The notes below the pieces were generated by a model that worked only from the letters and a program-made list of their open reading frames with translations, made no database searches and was not told the DNA's origin. A DNA stretch of 64,000 nucleotides from Thoreauomyces humboldtii (taxonomy: Eukaryota > Chytridiomycota > Chytridiomycetes > Spizellomycetales > Powellomycetaceae): NCBI GenBank assembly GCA_027596035.1, contig JADGJA010000020.1:1-64000 (forward strand), given 5' to 3'. The position numbers and the translations under genes are program-made. This document shows, one piece after another, positions 48,973 through 59,378 of the stretch (position 1 is the stretch's first letter; each line of letters begins with the position of its first letter).

Positions 48973-51900
48973 ATGGCCGAAGATGTCCAACGCGCCAACC
49001 AGTACCAGTATACGGCAAACAGCAACCTGGTCCTGCAGGCGGACCGTTCGGCACTGCCTCGCCGTGACCAGGAACCCTCTGGAGAACCAGAGACGCTGGC
49101 TGGGCGCATCGACCTGAGGAAGATGGGCGACCGAGTCCAGCGAAGCATCCAGGAGCAGAAGGACAGGGTGGAGAAGAAGCGCAAGGAAAAGTCCGAGCGG
49201 ATGAAAAAGAGCGGAGCCGAGCGAGCCTCCAAAAAGTCAAAGAAGGGACTCCACCACGGCGGGCACGGCGGCATCCTCGCGGCCACCGACGACTTCGAGT
49301 CCGAAGACTACCGACCGCGGACGAAGGAGACCACCCAGGCGTTCGAGCTCGTGCTCTCCTTCTTGCAGCAGCTCCTGGGCGACATCCCTCAAGACGTCCT
49401 GCGTGGAGCTGCCAACGATGCCCTCTCGATCCTCAAGGACGATGGAAAGAAGGACTTTGACAAGAAGAAGGAGGTCGAGGAGCTCGTTTCGTCGCAGATG
49501 TCGTCGGACCGCTTCGCCCAGCTCGTCAACCTCGGCAAGCGCATCACCGACTACAGGCCAGGAGAAGGCTCGGACGAACAACAGGGCGGCGACGATGCGG
49601 CAGGTCGGGAGGGCATGGACGAGGACCACGGCGTGGCGGTGGTGTTCGACGAGGAGGACGACGAGTCCGAGGACACCGACGATGAGTACGAAGTCCGCGA
49701 CGAGGAATCCGATGACGACCAACAGGACGGCCCGGGACAGGACGATGACGAGGCTGCCCCGGCGGTGCTCAAGCCCGTTGGAGCCGACGACGAGGCTGAC
49801 GAAGGTGGGGCGGACATGGATATGGATGAGTTTACCGACGTGCTTCACTCCGGAGCGACCTCTGCACAATCTTCGGCGTTTGGTGTCATGCCAAGGTCGT
49901 CCATTGAGCGGATCAAGGCGCATGACGTTGACGCCTTTTGGGTGCAACGGACCATCGCTTCGCACTACGCAGATGCACACACAGCCCAGGCCAAGACGAC
50001 CGCTGCGTTTGATGTACTCTCCTCAGCAACAAACGCACGTGATTGCGAGAACGAGCTGATGGCCTTGTTTGACTACGACAACTTTGCCCTTGTCAAGCTT
50101 CTAACTCAGAATCGCGATGTCATCGTTTGGTGCACAAAGCTGGCCAAAGCTGCATCACCGGAAGAGCGTCAGCAAGTTGAGGCCGAAATTCAAGCGCTCG
50201 GCCTCGGTCACATCCTCGAGCAGCTGCAAGTTGCCCCCACTCGTCGGGATGTTGATAAAAACCGACGAGGGGTCGTCGAAATGGATGTGGATGTCAAGCC
50301 AGAGGTCAATGGTCCCATTTCATTTGATCTCAAGAAGGCAACTCCTGCGGCCACTGTTGTTGTACCCAAGACGGTCGTTGATATCGAAGCTCTCGCCTTC
50401 CAGCAAGGTGGGCATCTGATGTCGAACAAGAAGTGTACGTTACCGGCGGGAACCTTCAAGCGCGACAAGAAGGGTTACCAGGAGGTCCACGTTCCAGCTC
50501 CCAAGGCTACGCCCATGAAGGACGGCGAGAAACTCGTCTCCATTGCGGAGCTTCCCGAGTGGGCACAAGGAGGCTTCCAAAATGCGAAGTCGCTCAACCA
50601 AGTTCAGAGCAGGATCTATCCTACTGGCTTCGGTACCGACGAGAACCTCCTCATCTGCGCTCCCACCGGTGCGGGTAAGACCAACTGCGCAATGCTCACG
50701 ATCCTTCGTGAAGTCGGCAAGTACCGCAATGAAGAGACCGGGCAGATTGCTCTGGATGCTTTCAAGATCATTTACATTGCTCCGATGAAGGCTCTGGTTG
50801 CTGAGATGGTTGGCAACTTTTCTGCGCGATTGAAGAAGTTCGGAGTCAAGGTTGCAGAGCTCACGGGAGACCGGCAGTTAACAAAGGCTCAGATTGCTGA
50901 GACTCAGATCATCGTGACAACTCCCGAGAAGTGGGATATCACGACCCGCAAGGCCACGGACCGCTCCTACACCAATCTCGTTCGTCTGCTCATCATCGAC
51001 GAGATCCACCTTCTGCATGACGGTCGTGGACCTGTTCTCGAGAGCATTATCAGTCGTACTATCCGTCAGATTCAGCAGACACAGGAGATGGTCCGCCTCG
51101 TCGGTCTCAGTGCTACTCTTCCGAACTACCAGGACGTTGCCCACTTTATGCGCGTGGATCCGGACAAGGGACTGTTCTTCTTTGACAACAGCTACCGGCC
51201 TTGTCCCCTGAAGCAGCAGTACATTGGCATCACCGAGAAGAAGGCCCTCAAGCGCTTCCAACTCATGAACGAAATTGCCTACGATAAGGTCATGGAGGAG
51301 GCAGGAAAGAATCAGGTTCTTGTGTTCTGTCACTCTCGCAAGGAGACGGCAAAGACCGCGAAGGCCATCCGCGATATGGCGATGGAGAAGGATACGATTG
51401 GTCAGATTCTCAAGCAGGATGGCGCGAGCCGTGAACTGCTCACTGAGATGGCTGCCACGGTGAAGAATCCTGAACTAGCCGAGATGCTCCCTTATGGGTT
51501 TGCCATCCATCACGCTGGAATGATTCGAGCCGATCGATCACTAGTGGAAGATCTGTTTGCCGAGGGACACGTTCAAGTTCTCGTCTCAACTGCGACACTT
51601 GCATGGGGTGTCAACTTGCCTGCGCACACAGTCATCATCAAGGGTACCCAAGTCTACAACCCCGAGAAAGGTCGATGGGTCGAACTATCCCCGCAAGACG
51701 TCCTACAGATGCTTGGTCGAGCAGGTCGGCCTCAGTTCGACACCAATGGTGAGGGCATTATCATCACCACTCACGGTGAGCTCCAGTACTACCTCTCGCT
51801 CCTGAACCAGCAGCTCCCCATCGAATCACAGTTCATCAGCAAGCTTTCTGACAACCTCAATGCTGAAATTGTCTTGGGAACGGTTCGGAACCGTGATGAC

Positions 51901-54900
51901 GCGGTTCAGTGGCTGGGCTACTCGTACCTTTATGTCCGCATGCTCAGGAACGGGCCATTGTACGGCGTTGGACCTGACGAGGCGGAGGCAGATCCATATC
52001 TTCTTCAGAAGCGCGTGGACTTGATTCACTCTGCTGCAGTTGTGCTCGACAAGTGCAATCTTATCAAGTATGACCGCAAAACTGGTCGGTTCCAGGTCAC
52101 CGAGCTCGGACGGATTGCTTCCCACTACTACATCAGCCACTCGTCTATGGCTACCTACAACAGTCACCTCAAGCCTACCATGACACTCATGGACCTGTTC
52201 AGGTGCTTTGCTCTATCGGAGGAGTTCAAGTTCATTCCTGTTCGTGAAGAGGAGAAGCTTGAACTTGCAAAGATGCTCGAAAGAGTGCCTATTCCCGTCA
52301 AGGAGAGCATCGAGGAGCCCACTGCAAAGATTAACGTTCTCCTCCAGGCCCACATCTCGCAGCTCAAGCTCGAAGGCTTCGCGCTTATGAGCGACATGGT
52401 CTACGTGACCCAAAGCGCAGGTCGTATCCTCCGCGCCGTGTTCGAGATCTGCTTGAAGCGAGGTTGGGCACAGCTCTCCCGAAAGTGCCTTGATCTCTGC
52501 AAGATGGTGGACAAACGCATGTGGCTTTCCATGAGTCCTTTGCGTCAAGTCCCCGGCTTCCCTGTCGACGTCATTAAGAAGCTCGAACGGAAAGAGTTCC
52601 CGTGGGATCGTTATTACGATCTCAACCCGCAGGAACTCGGCGAGCTTGCCGGCATCCCAAAGGCTGGAAAACTCATCCACAAGGCCGTTCATCAATTCCC
52701 TAAGGTCGAGGTCCAGGCTCACGTTCAGCCCATCACCAGGTCCTTGCTGAGGATCGAACTCACCGTCACCCCAGACTTCCAGTTCGATGCAAAGGTGTCC
52801 AACGGCGGTGCTGAAGCTTTCTGGGTTCTCATAGAGGACGTGGACAGTGAAGTCATCCTCTACCACGACACTTTCGTGCTCAAGCAGCGCTATGCTGAGG
52901 AGGACCATCACCTCACTTTCACCGTCCCGCTGTTCGAACCCTTACCACCGAACTACTTTGTCTCCATCCTGAGCGACCGCTGGCTGCACTCCGAGACCCG
53001 TCTCCCGGTATCCTTCAAACACCTGATTTTACCCGAGAAGTATCCTCCCCACACCGAGCTCCTCGATTTGCAGCCTTTGCCTGTCACCGCCCTGAAGAAC
53101 AAGGAGTATGAGGCAGTCTTCTCTTCGTGGCGGCACTTCAACCCCATCCAGACGCAGGTTTTCAACGCCTTGTACCAGTCCGATGAGAACGTTTTCGTCG
53201 GCGCCCCAGCAGGGTCCGGAAAGACCGTCTGCGCGGAGTTCGCGCTGTTCCGTCTCTGGGCCACGCGACCGAAGGCTCGCTGCGTGTACATCGCGCCCTT
53301 TGACGAGATCGTCGACCTCAAGCTCTCCGAGTGGAAGGCCAAGTTTGGCGGCATTCTCGGTGGCAAGAACATCGTCGCCTTGACGGGGGAGACGACTGGT
53401 GACCTCAAACTCCTCGAGACCGGCGACGTGGTGTTCGCGACACCACAGAAGTGGGACATGCTATCTCGTAGATGGAAGCAGCGCAAGAACGTTCAAACCG
53501 TCGGTCTCTTCATCGCGGATGAGATCCACATGATCGGCGGTGACGTCGGTCCTACCCTCGAGGTCGTCGTTTCTAGGATGCGGTACATCAGCGCACAGAC
53601 GGACAACAAGATCCGCATCGTGGCCCTCGGCACCTCTCTCGCAAATGCACGCGACCTGGGAGAGTGGATCGGCGCGACCGGGCAAAGCATCTTCAACTTC
53701 AAGCCGAGCGTCCGACCGGTACCTCTCGAAATTCACATCCAGGGGTATACAGTACCTCACTTTGCGTCGATGATGGTGGCGATGACCAAGCCCACATACC
53801 TTGCCATCACTCAACTAGCGCCTGGAAAGCCTGCTCTCATCTACGTGCCCAGCCGTAAGCAGGCCAGACTGACGGCCGTTGACATCCTGACATACGCACT
53901 GGCAGAGGGGCAAGAGAAGAAGTTCCTACACTGCACCGACGATGACCTGGCTCCATACCTCGCGAAGGTCCAAGACAGGACGTTGACGGAGACACTGGAG
54001 TACGGAGTCGCCTTCTACCACGAAGCACTGAGCAAGAACGACAAGCGCATCGTTGAAAGTCTGTACGAGACTGGCGCCGTACAGGTAGTCGTCGCCAGCA
54101 GAGACACCTGCTGGGGCATGAGGCTTCGAAGTCATCTCGTCGTCATTATGGGAACCCAGTACTTCGAAGGTAAGGAGCATCGTTATGCCGACTACCCCAT
54201 CACGGACGTCCTCCAGATGATGGGATGCGCCACGCGGTCAGTTCAAGGCGACAACGGAGGTGCACGCTGCGTCCTCATGTGTCAGAGCATCAAGAAGGAC
54301 TTTTACAAAAAGTTTCTCCATGAGGCTCTCCCGGTCGAATCCCACCTCGATCACTTCATGCATGACCACTTCAACGCAGAGATTGTCACCCGCACCATCG
54401 AGAACAAGCAGGATGCAGTGGATTATCTGACTTGGACGTTCCTGTACCGCCGTATGGCACTCAACCCTAACTACTACAACCTTCAAGGGATCACCCACCG
54501 ACATCTCTCGGACCACCTCTCGGACCTTGTCGAGACGACCCTCGAGGAACTCGCCAACGGAAAGTGCATCGCGGTGGAGGACGAGGACGTCAGTCCCCTC
54601 AACCTCGGCATGATCGCAGCCTACTACTACATCAACTACGTCACAATCGAGGTATTTTCCATGTCCCTGAACGAGAAGACAAAGATGCGAGGACTCCTCC
54701 AAATCGTGGCGGCCAGCGCCGAGTTCGAGTCCGTGCCCATCCGACACCACGAAGACCAGGTCCTCAAGCGGATCTACGACCGCTGTCCGGTCAAGGTGGA
54801 CTCGCCGAACTACGACGACCCTCACTTCAAGACGAACGTCCTCCTCCAGGCCCACTTCTCCCGCGTCCAGCTGCCGGCGGACCTGGAGAGCGACCAGAAG

Positions 54901-55665
54901 ACGGTCCTGGCCAAGACGGTCCGTCTGGTCCAGGCCTGCGTGGACGTCATCTCGAGCAACGGATGGCTTGCCCCCTGCATGGCCGCCATGGATCTCTGTC
55001 AGATGGTCGTGCAGGCCATGTGGGACAGGGACTCTTCCCTGCGACAGATCCCTCACCTCGACGCCAAGGCCATCGAGAGGTTGAAGGAGGTGGGCGTGGA
55101 GGGCGTCTTCGACGTCATGGAGATGGAGGACGAGGCTCGCAACAAGGCCCTCCAGTTGGACCCGAGGAGGATGGGCGACGTGGCCAGGTTCGTCAACAGA
55201 TACCCCAACGTGGACGTGACGTTCAAGGTCGACGGGGGCGTCGTCAAGCAGGGAGACTCGGTCACGGTTGCCGTCACCTTGGCGAGGGAGGATGACGACG
55301 ATGAGGAGGAGGAGACTGACCCGGCGACTGGGACGGCGACGGTGGGACCTGTGATCGCACCGTTCTATCCCGTCGCCAAGGAGGAAGGCTGGTGGTTGGT
55401 CGTGGGTGACGTCAAGGACAAGACCCTCCTTGCCATCAAACGCGTGGCGCTTCAACAACGGGCGAACGTTACGGTCGAGTTCGCGGCGCCGGAGCACAAG
55501 ACGGGAGAGCTCGAGTGCTGTCTGTACCTCATGTGTGATTCGTACGTGGGCGTGGATCAGGAGTATGGGTTCAAGGTCGTCGTGGAGGAAGGTGCGGACG
55601 ACAGCGGGAGCGGCAGCGACGAGAGTGGGGATGATGAGCAGAAGGATAGGATGGAGGTGGACTGA
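48973..55665 (+). CDS. BRR2: Pre-mRNA splicing helicase BRR2 (SNRNP200), single exon, 2230 aa
   Basis: U5 snRNP Ski2-like helicase that unwinds U4/U6 and activates the spliceosome. One uninterrupted frame. The ATG at 48973 begins MAEDVQRANQYQYTANSNLV, the conserved BRR2 N-terminus; the open frame upstream has no ATG. An acidic N-terminal region (about residues 210-290) precedes two helicase cassettes. Cassette 1: Walker A APTGAGKT (about 562), DEIH (about 676), SATLPNYQDV and MLGRAGRPQFD, all intact. Cassette 2: GAPAGSGKT (about 1410), DEIH (about 1515), then GTSLANARDL and MMGCATRS in place of the active motif VI, as expected for the catalytically degenerate C-terminal cassette. Each cassette is followed by a Sec63/PWI-like unit (for example ELGELAGIPKAGKLIHK). 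The acidic tail ends KDRMEVD. Length is normal. The gene has no introns although its neighbours do. Confidence 0.97.
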   Translation: MAEDVQRANQYQYTANSNLVLQADRSALPRRDQEPSGEPETLAGRIDLRKMGDRVQRSIQEQKDRVEKKRKEKSERMKKSGAERASKKSKKGLHHGGHGGILAATDDFESEDYRPRTKETTQAFELVLSFLQQLLGDIPQDVLRGAANDALSILKDDGKKDFDKKKEVEELVSSQMSSDRFAQLVNLGKRITDYRPGEGSDEQQGGDDAAGREGMDEDHGVAVVFDEEDDESEDTDDEYEVRDEESDDDQQDGPGQDDDEAAPAVLKPVGADDEADEGGADMDMDEFTDVLHSGATSAQSSAFGVMPRSSIERIKAHDVDAFWVQRTIASHYADAHTAQAKTTAAFDVLSSATNARDCENELMALFDYDNFALVKLLTQNRDVIVWCTKLAKAASPEERQQVEAEIQALGLGHILEQLQVAPTRRDVDKNRRGVVEMDVDVKPEVNGPISFDLKKATPAATVVVPKTVVDIEALAFQQGGHLMSNKKCTLPAGTFKRDKKGYQEVHVPAPKATPMKDGEKLVSIAELPEWAQGGFQNAKSLNQVQSRIYPTGFGTDENLLICAPTGAGKTNCAMLTILREVGKYRNEETGQIALDAFKIIYIAPMKALVAEMVGNFSARLKKFGVKVAELTGDRQLTKAQIAETQIIVTTPEKWDITTRKATDRSYTNLVRLLIIDEIHLLHDGRGPVLESIISRTIRQIQQTQEMVRLVGLSATLPNYQDVAHFMRVDPDKGLFFFDNSYRPCPLKQQYIGITEKKALKRFQLMNEIAYDKVMEEAGKNQVLVFCHSRKETAKTAKAIRDMAMEKDTIGQILKQDGASRELLTEMAATVKNPELAEMLPYGFAIHHAGMIRADRSLVEDLFAEGHVQVLVSTATLAWGVNLPAHTVIIKGTQVYNPEKGRWVELSPQDVLQMLGRAGRPQFDTNGEGIIITTHGELQYYLSLLNQQLPIESQFISKLSDNLNAEIVLGTVRNRDDAVQWLGYSYLYVRMLRNGPLYGVGPDEAEADPYLLQKRVDLIHSAAVVLDKCNLIKYDRKTGRFQVTELGRIASHYYISHSSMATYNSHLKPTMTLMDLFRCFALSEEFKFIPVREEEKLELAKMLERVPIPVKESIEEPTAKINVLLQAHISQLKLEGFALMSDMVYVTQSAGRILRAVFEICLKRGWAQLSRKCLDLCKMVDKRMWLSMSPLRQVPGFPVDVIKKLERKEFPWDRYYDLNPQELGELAGIPKAGKLIHKAVHQFPKVEVQAHVQPITRSLLRIELTVTPDFQFDAKVSNGGAEAFWVLIEDVDSEVILYHDTFVLKQRYAEEDHHLTFTVPLFEPLPPNYFVSILSDRWLHSETRLPVSFKHLILPEKYPPHTELLDLQPLPVTALKNKEYEAVFSSWRHFNPIQTQVFNALYQSDENVFVGAPAGSGKTVCAEFALFRLWATRPKARCVYIAPFDEIVDLKLSEWKAKFGGILGGKNIVALTGETTGDLKLLETGDVVFATPQKWDMLSRRWKQRKNVQTVGLFIADEIHMIGGDVGPTLEVVVSRMRYISAQTDNKIRIVALGTSLANARDLGEWIGATGQSIFNFKPSVRPVPLEIHIQGYTVPHFASMMVAMTKPTYLAITQLAPGKPALIYVPSRKQARLTAVDILTYALAEGQEKKFLHCTDDDLAPYLAKVQDRTLTETLEYGVAFYHEALSKNDKRIVESLYETGAVQVVVASRDTCWGMRLRSHLVVIMGTQYFEGKEHRYADYPITDVLQMMGCATRSVQGDNGGARCVLMCQSIKKDFYKKFLHEALPVESHLDHFMHDHFNAEIVTRTIENKQDAVDYLTWTFLYRRMALNPNYYNLQGITHRHLSDHLSDLVETTLEELANGKCIAVEDEDVSPLNLGMIAAYYYINYVTIEVFSMSLNEKTKMRGLLQIVAASAEFESVPIRHHEDQVLKRIYDRCPVKVDSPNYDDPHFKTNVLLQAHFSRVQLPADLESDQKTVLAKTVRLVQACVDVISSNGWLAPCMAAMDLCQMVVQAMWDRDSSLRQIPHLDAKAIERLKEVGVEGVFDVMEMEDEARNKALQLDPRRMGDVARFVNRYPNVDVTFKVDGGVVKQGDSVTVAVTLAREDDDDEEEETDPATGTATVGPVIAPFYPVAKEEGWWLVVGDVKDKTLLAIKRVALQQRANVTVEFAAPEHKTGELECCLYLMCDSYVGVDQEYGFKVVVEEGADDSGSGSDESGDDEQKDRMEVD

Positions 55666-56401
55666 TTGCGGTGGGTTCTGAATCAAGTCTGTATTTTCAA
55701 GTATATATCATAGCATCCATTGCACTCGTACACATCCGAAAGCCCGAGGGGCGTACTTTGTGCTTGCATCCAAATCAGGTTAAATTGAAAGTAGCGTTCC
55801 TGAGTGGCTAGACAACCGAAACCGCTGTACGAACGGCCTGTACTGTACCAACAAGTATGCTGCATGATGGGCATCAAAGAAAGGGTCATGTAGTGTGCTC
55901 TCTACATACATGTATACATGGGCAGTTTACGTGCAAGAGTGCTGCATGATGGCCGCTAGCACTTTGCCGCGGCAATCCGTCTTGGCGCTGTCGCAAAGGA
56001 AAAAGGCAACGGAAACGCGCGTCCGACTGCTCGCTTACTGGCTCCTCGGTTCCGGAACCCCCCCAGGAGTTTTCCTTGCACACCACCCACTACCTGGTAG
56101 TACCGTGCTAGATACTTTTCCTGGGACCACCACCCACACCCATCGCGGATCCCCCAGAGGGCCATTTCCAACAATGAGGACGAGGAGGCAGCACTGCAAC
56201 TCTGATCATCATCGCCACCATACACCACACGTCCAGGAGCTGCTGCCAACACCACGTCGGAACTCTACCACCACCACTCTGACCGTCGCGTCCGACACTG
56301 CCCCGTTGCCCGAGTTTTAGCGTCGCCCCTCCTGTCTTTCAACCCCTCAAATCGACCGGTCACGGGTGGTGTAGTGGCCTCCTTCGTCACCTTTTCCTGT
56401 C
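55666..56401. other. Intergenic region between BRR2 and the ERT1-like gene
   Basis: 736 bp holding the BRR2 3' end and the promoter of the next plus-strand gene. An open stretch at 55895-56320 is biased in Pro/Thr/His and resembles nothing known. No feature is supported. Confidence 0.35.
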
Positions 56402-59206
56402 ATGGACTCGTCCAGCTCTCACACTGTTGGAGCTTCCGATCCTCCACCCAGGCAGCCTACTCCTCCGTCTCAACTTGGAGGTTCCTTTCAACTTGGAGAG
56501 ATCGAGGACCTCGACTTCATCTTCAATGATCTCGTTCAGGTCGGGCGCTTTGACTGGCCGCTCTCCACCGCCATCGCTGATCCCATCCAGGAAACAACGT
56601 CCCAGCAAACCGTCCCTGGGGCGTCTCTTTCCACCCGAGTCGCAGACAGGCCGCATGTAGGGATCTCCAGAGACGAGCCGACGACGGGTGCCGGAAAGGT
56701 CAAGAAGAAGACCGAGGAGCTGCGCCGCAAGGTGGACGCAGCGAGAAAGACGGTGGAAGGATGTCCGATCGGCAACGACGGAAACTCTCTGGCGTCATCT
56801 TCCTTCACCCTCCTGCAGCAGCAACTTCAGCAACAGCAACAACAGCAGGTGCACCAGCTCCTGCACGCCAAACCGAATCCCGGGCCGGCCGTCGTACGAG
56901 GAAAGACAGCGGAAGATCCGGTTCGAAAGTCGAAGCGACGCAAGGTGTGCCAGGCCTGCATTGCCTGTCGCAAGGCTCACATGTCCTGCGACCTCGTCCG
57001 ACCATGCGGGAGGTGCACCAAACGCGGCATGGGACATCTCTGCGTCGACGCTCCCAAAAAAGTGGATCCACCCAAACCGCCCCCTTCATCCGTCGCCCTT
57101 GCACCAATCAGACCTGCACCGCCTCCCGCCGTTGCTGGATCGGCTTCCCAAATTCACTATAAGCCGCTGCAACCTTCCCTTGCTCCTCTGGCGGCCTCTA
57201 CGGCCTATGTCGCTCCGGTACCGCCGCCGGTCTCGACACCGGTGGCTCCCGATGTCCCACTCACGGTGGCAAATCTGACGTTGGAGCAGCAGATGACGTT
57301 CTTGAACCTGCTTCAAGCTGGTGGTGGGAGCATGCTTCCGTTGTCTACACCAGCAATGTACTCGGATGCAGCTTTTCAGGCCATCTTGAATGGCAGTATG
57401 ACAAATCAGGAGTCCGGTTTCAACACCACGCCCTCCGGACTCGACTTCGCTCCCAACACCATGTCTGCAGTGCAACCAATGCACTTTCCTCCCTTTGATC
57501 CCTTTTCCAGTCATACTTCCTTGATAGGGGGTCTCATGAACTCGCTTGATTTTCAAGTCGAGACGATACCCAATTCCTCGGAGCCACATGAGAACTCCGG
57601 GGCTGCGCTATTCAACTCCAATCTGGAGGGTCTTCCGACCGGTCTGAGGGTCTTTCCACCGCACTCCTCTACCGTTCCAAGCCCTCATCCTCACTCAGTT
57701 CCTCGCTCGGAGGCATCATTAGCCGAGGGAACCCGGCCCCAGCAGATAATTCACGACCATCAGCGTCTGCAGTCGCCTCTGCATCCTTCTCATTCTCCAC
57801 ATCATCCTCATCAGCCGGCGTCGCCACAAGCAACCCTAAATCCACTGGGACAAGCTGCTGAAGAAAGGCTTTCCTCACCGTCCCTACTTCAAGCGCGTTC
57901 GCCCCTCACTTCTCTTCGCTCTTCAACACCAGGCACGCCGCGATCGTTGAGGCCGTCCATTTCTTCAGAACAGCGGCTAGAGCCGCCAACGCCTGCCGCC
58001 ACGTTCCAGACCTCCGCAATTAATCGGCTGCAGATCCCTCAGACGAGCCTCTTTGCGAGCTCCTCGATCGGATCTGAATTTGCAGCGTTAGCCGAGCTGT
58101 GGGCGACGGTATCTACATCAGATGCGCCGAACAACCATGAAACTGACGGCCCGAGCACTCCCACGGTTCCCCATGCATGCTCCGGCCCCGGCGGTCATGG
58201 GGTAAAACGCTGCAACACGTGTCCCTTCACACCCCTGGAGCGCTTCTACCTGACGGCCGCGGGCGACCAACCCGCCGCTCTCGGCACCGCCACCGAGAGG
58301 CTCCGCGACATCCTCCACACCAAGCGACGAGCCGGTCTCCTGGAATCTCACGACTACACGGCCGGCTACGTCCGCCTCGGTCACCACCTCACCACCCAGT
58401 GCTCTTCGACCACCCGTCAGCGCGTGCTCACGGTCGTCTCCTCCTTCCAGACCGGGTTCGCAGCCTTGGCGCGGAACATCACCGACGCGGAGCTGCTGGC
58501 TTCGGAGGAGACGTTGGAGAGGTTGCTGATGGAATACGACACGCTCTTCGGGATGATGGGCATCCCGTCGGCGGTGTGGCGTCGCACCGGAGAGATCGTA
58601 CGCGCCAATCAAGCCTTTGCCGACTTTGTAGGTCTGGATCCGAGACTCTTCACAGGAGGACTCGTTTGCATCTACGATCTCCTGAACGAGGACTCTGCCG
58701 TCGGTTACTGGGAACGGTTCGGAAGGGTGGCATTCGACAGCGAGGAGAAGGGTTGGATGGGCACTTGCACCGTACGACTCAGGGACAAACAGGATCCCCC
58801 GGAGGAGAAGAAGTGCGCTTACTCTGTCACGGTCCGTCGAGACACGGTCGGCGTGCCACTCCTCTGCGCTGGAAACTTCCTCCCCGCCACCTCGGTCCCC
58901 TCTCGGAACGCCGATCCCTTGGTCTTACCATCGTGGGTGCAGGAGAGTCTGGACGTGGCCGATCGTCTCAAGAAGACGAGACTCGTTCCTTCCGTCGGTC
59001 CTTCACTGGCGGAAACCGCTGCGAAGGTCCATGGCCAGTCTCCTGCCACGCCGGCGCTTGCCACTACGTCTCCATCGCAGTCGGCAGCCCTCTCCTCGGC
59101 CGTCATGTCCAGGGACGTGGCGAACCTGGTAAATTCCATAGATGGCACGCTTCCCGAGCGTGATGCGCTGCGTAGAGCGCTGGAGGATCTCGTAGGCGTA
59201 AACTGA
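56402..59206 (+). CDS. Zn2Cys6 transcription factor with PAS domain, ERT1/AcuK-type regulator of non-fermentable carbon use, 934 aa
   Basis: Fungal nuclear regulator of the ERT1/RDS2/AcuK family, which controls gluconeogenesis and growth on non-fermentable carbon. Single exon from ATG 56402. A Gln-run (QQQQQQQ, residues about 142-150) precedes the binuclear zinc cluster: Cys186-X2-Cys189-X6-Cys196-X5-Cys202-X2-Cys205-X8-Cys214, with the family-typical CQACIACRKAHMSCD and PCGRCTKRG. An additional Cys183 comes just before. The middle (about 220-600) is Pro/Ser/His-rich and disordered, with a CSGPGGHGVKRCNTC stretch near 590-610. The C-terminal 700-830 region is a PAS-like domain (GIPSAVWRRTGEIVRANQAF and DLLNEDSAVGYWERFGRVAF), as in ERT1-type factors. 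The frame is uninterrupted and the ending is clean. Confidence 0.88.
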   Translation: MDSSSSHTVGASDPPPRQPTPPSQLGGSFQLGEIEDLDFIFNDLVQVGRFDWPLSTAIADPIQETTSQQTVPGASLSTRVADRPHVGISRDEPTTGAGKVKKKTEELRRKVDAARKTVEGCPIGNDGNSLASSSFTLLQQQLQQQQQQQVHQLLHAKPNPGPAVVRGKTAEDPVRKSKRRKVCQACIACRKAHMSCDLVRPCGRCTKRGMGHLCVDAPKKVDPPKPPPSSVALAPIRPAPPPAVAGSASQIHYKPLQPSLAPLAASTAYVAPVPPPVSTPVAPDVPLTVANLTLEQQMTFLNLLQAGGGSMLPLSTPAMYSDAAFQAILNGSMTNQESGFNTTPSGLDFAPNTMSAVQPMHFPPFDPFSSHTSLIGGLMNSLDFQVETIPNSSEPHENSGAALFNSNLEGLPTGLRVFPPHSSTVPSPHPHSVPRSEASLAEGTRPQQIIHDHQRLQSPLHPSHSPHHPHQPASPQATLNPLGQAAEERLSSPSLLQARSPLTSLRSSTPGTPRSLRPSISSEQRLEPPTPAATFQTSAINRLQIPQTSLFASSSIGSEFAALAELWATVSTSDAPNNHETDGPSTPTVPHACSGPGGHGVKRCNTCPFTPLERFYLTAAGDQPAALGTATERLRDILHTKRRAGLLESHDYTAGYVRLGHHLTTQCSSTTRQRVLTVVSSFQTGFAALARNITDAELLASEETLERLLMEYDTLFGMMGIPSAVWRRTGEIVRANQAFADFVGLDPRLFTGGLVCIYDLLNEDSAVGYWERFGRVAFDSEEKGWMGTCTVRLRDKQDPPEEKKCAYSVTVRRDTVGVPLLCAGNFLPATSVPSRNADPLVLPSWVQESLDVADRLKKTRLVPSVGPSLAETAAKVHGQSPATPALATTSPSQSAALSSAVMSRDVANLVNSIDGTLPERDALRRALEDLVGVN

Positions 59207-59378
59207 ATCCCTCACCTCCCCATCCTCTTCCCCATTTTATGTATAAAATTCTCTTTTATTTATCAGATACAGCCAGCACACGCAATGGATTTTTGACTTA
59301 CGCAATGGATTTTTTTACCTAATACGCCAGAGAGTGAACTATACACCCGAGAGAGGAGAAACCTTCCTACTTTCCCCG

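Noticed and set aside
49237..55686. Long open frames on the minus strand opposite BRR2, including one of 482 codons at 54238-55686
   Set aside because: They are antisense shadows of the GC-rich BRR2 coding frame, with biased composition and no family resemblance.
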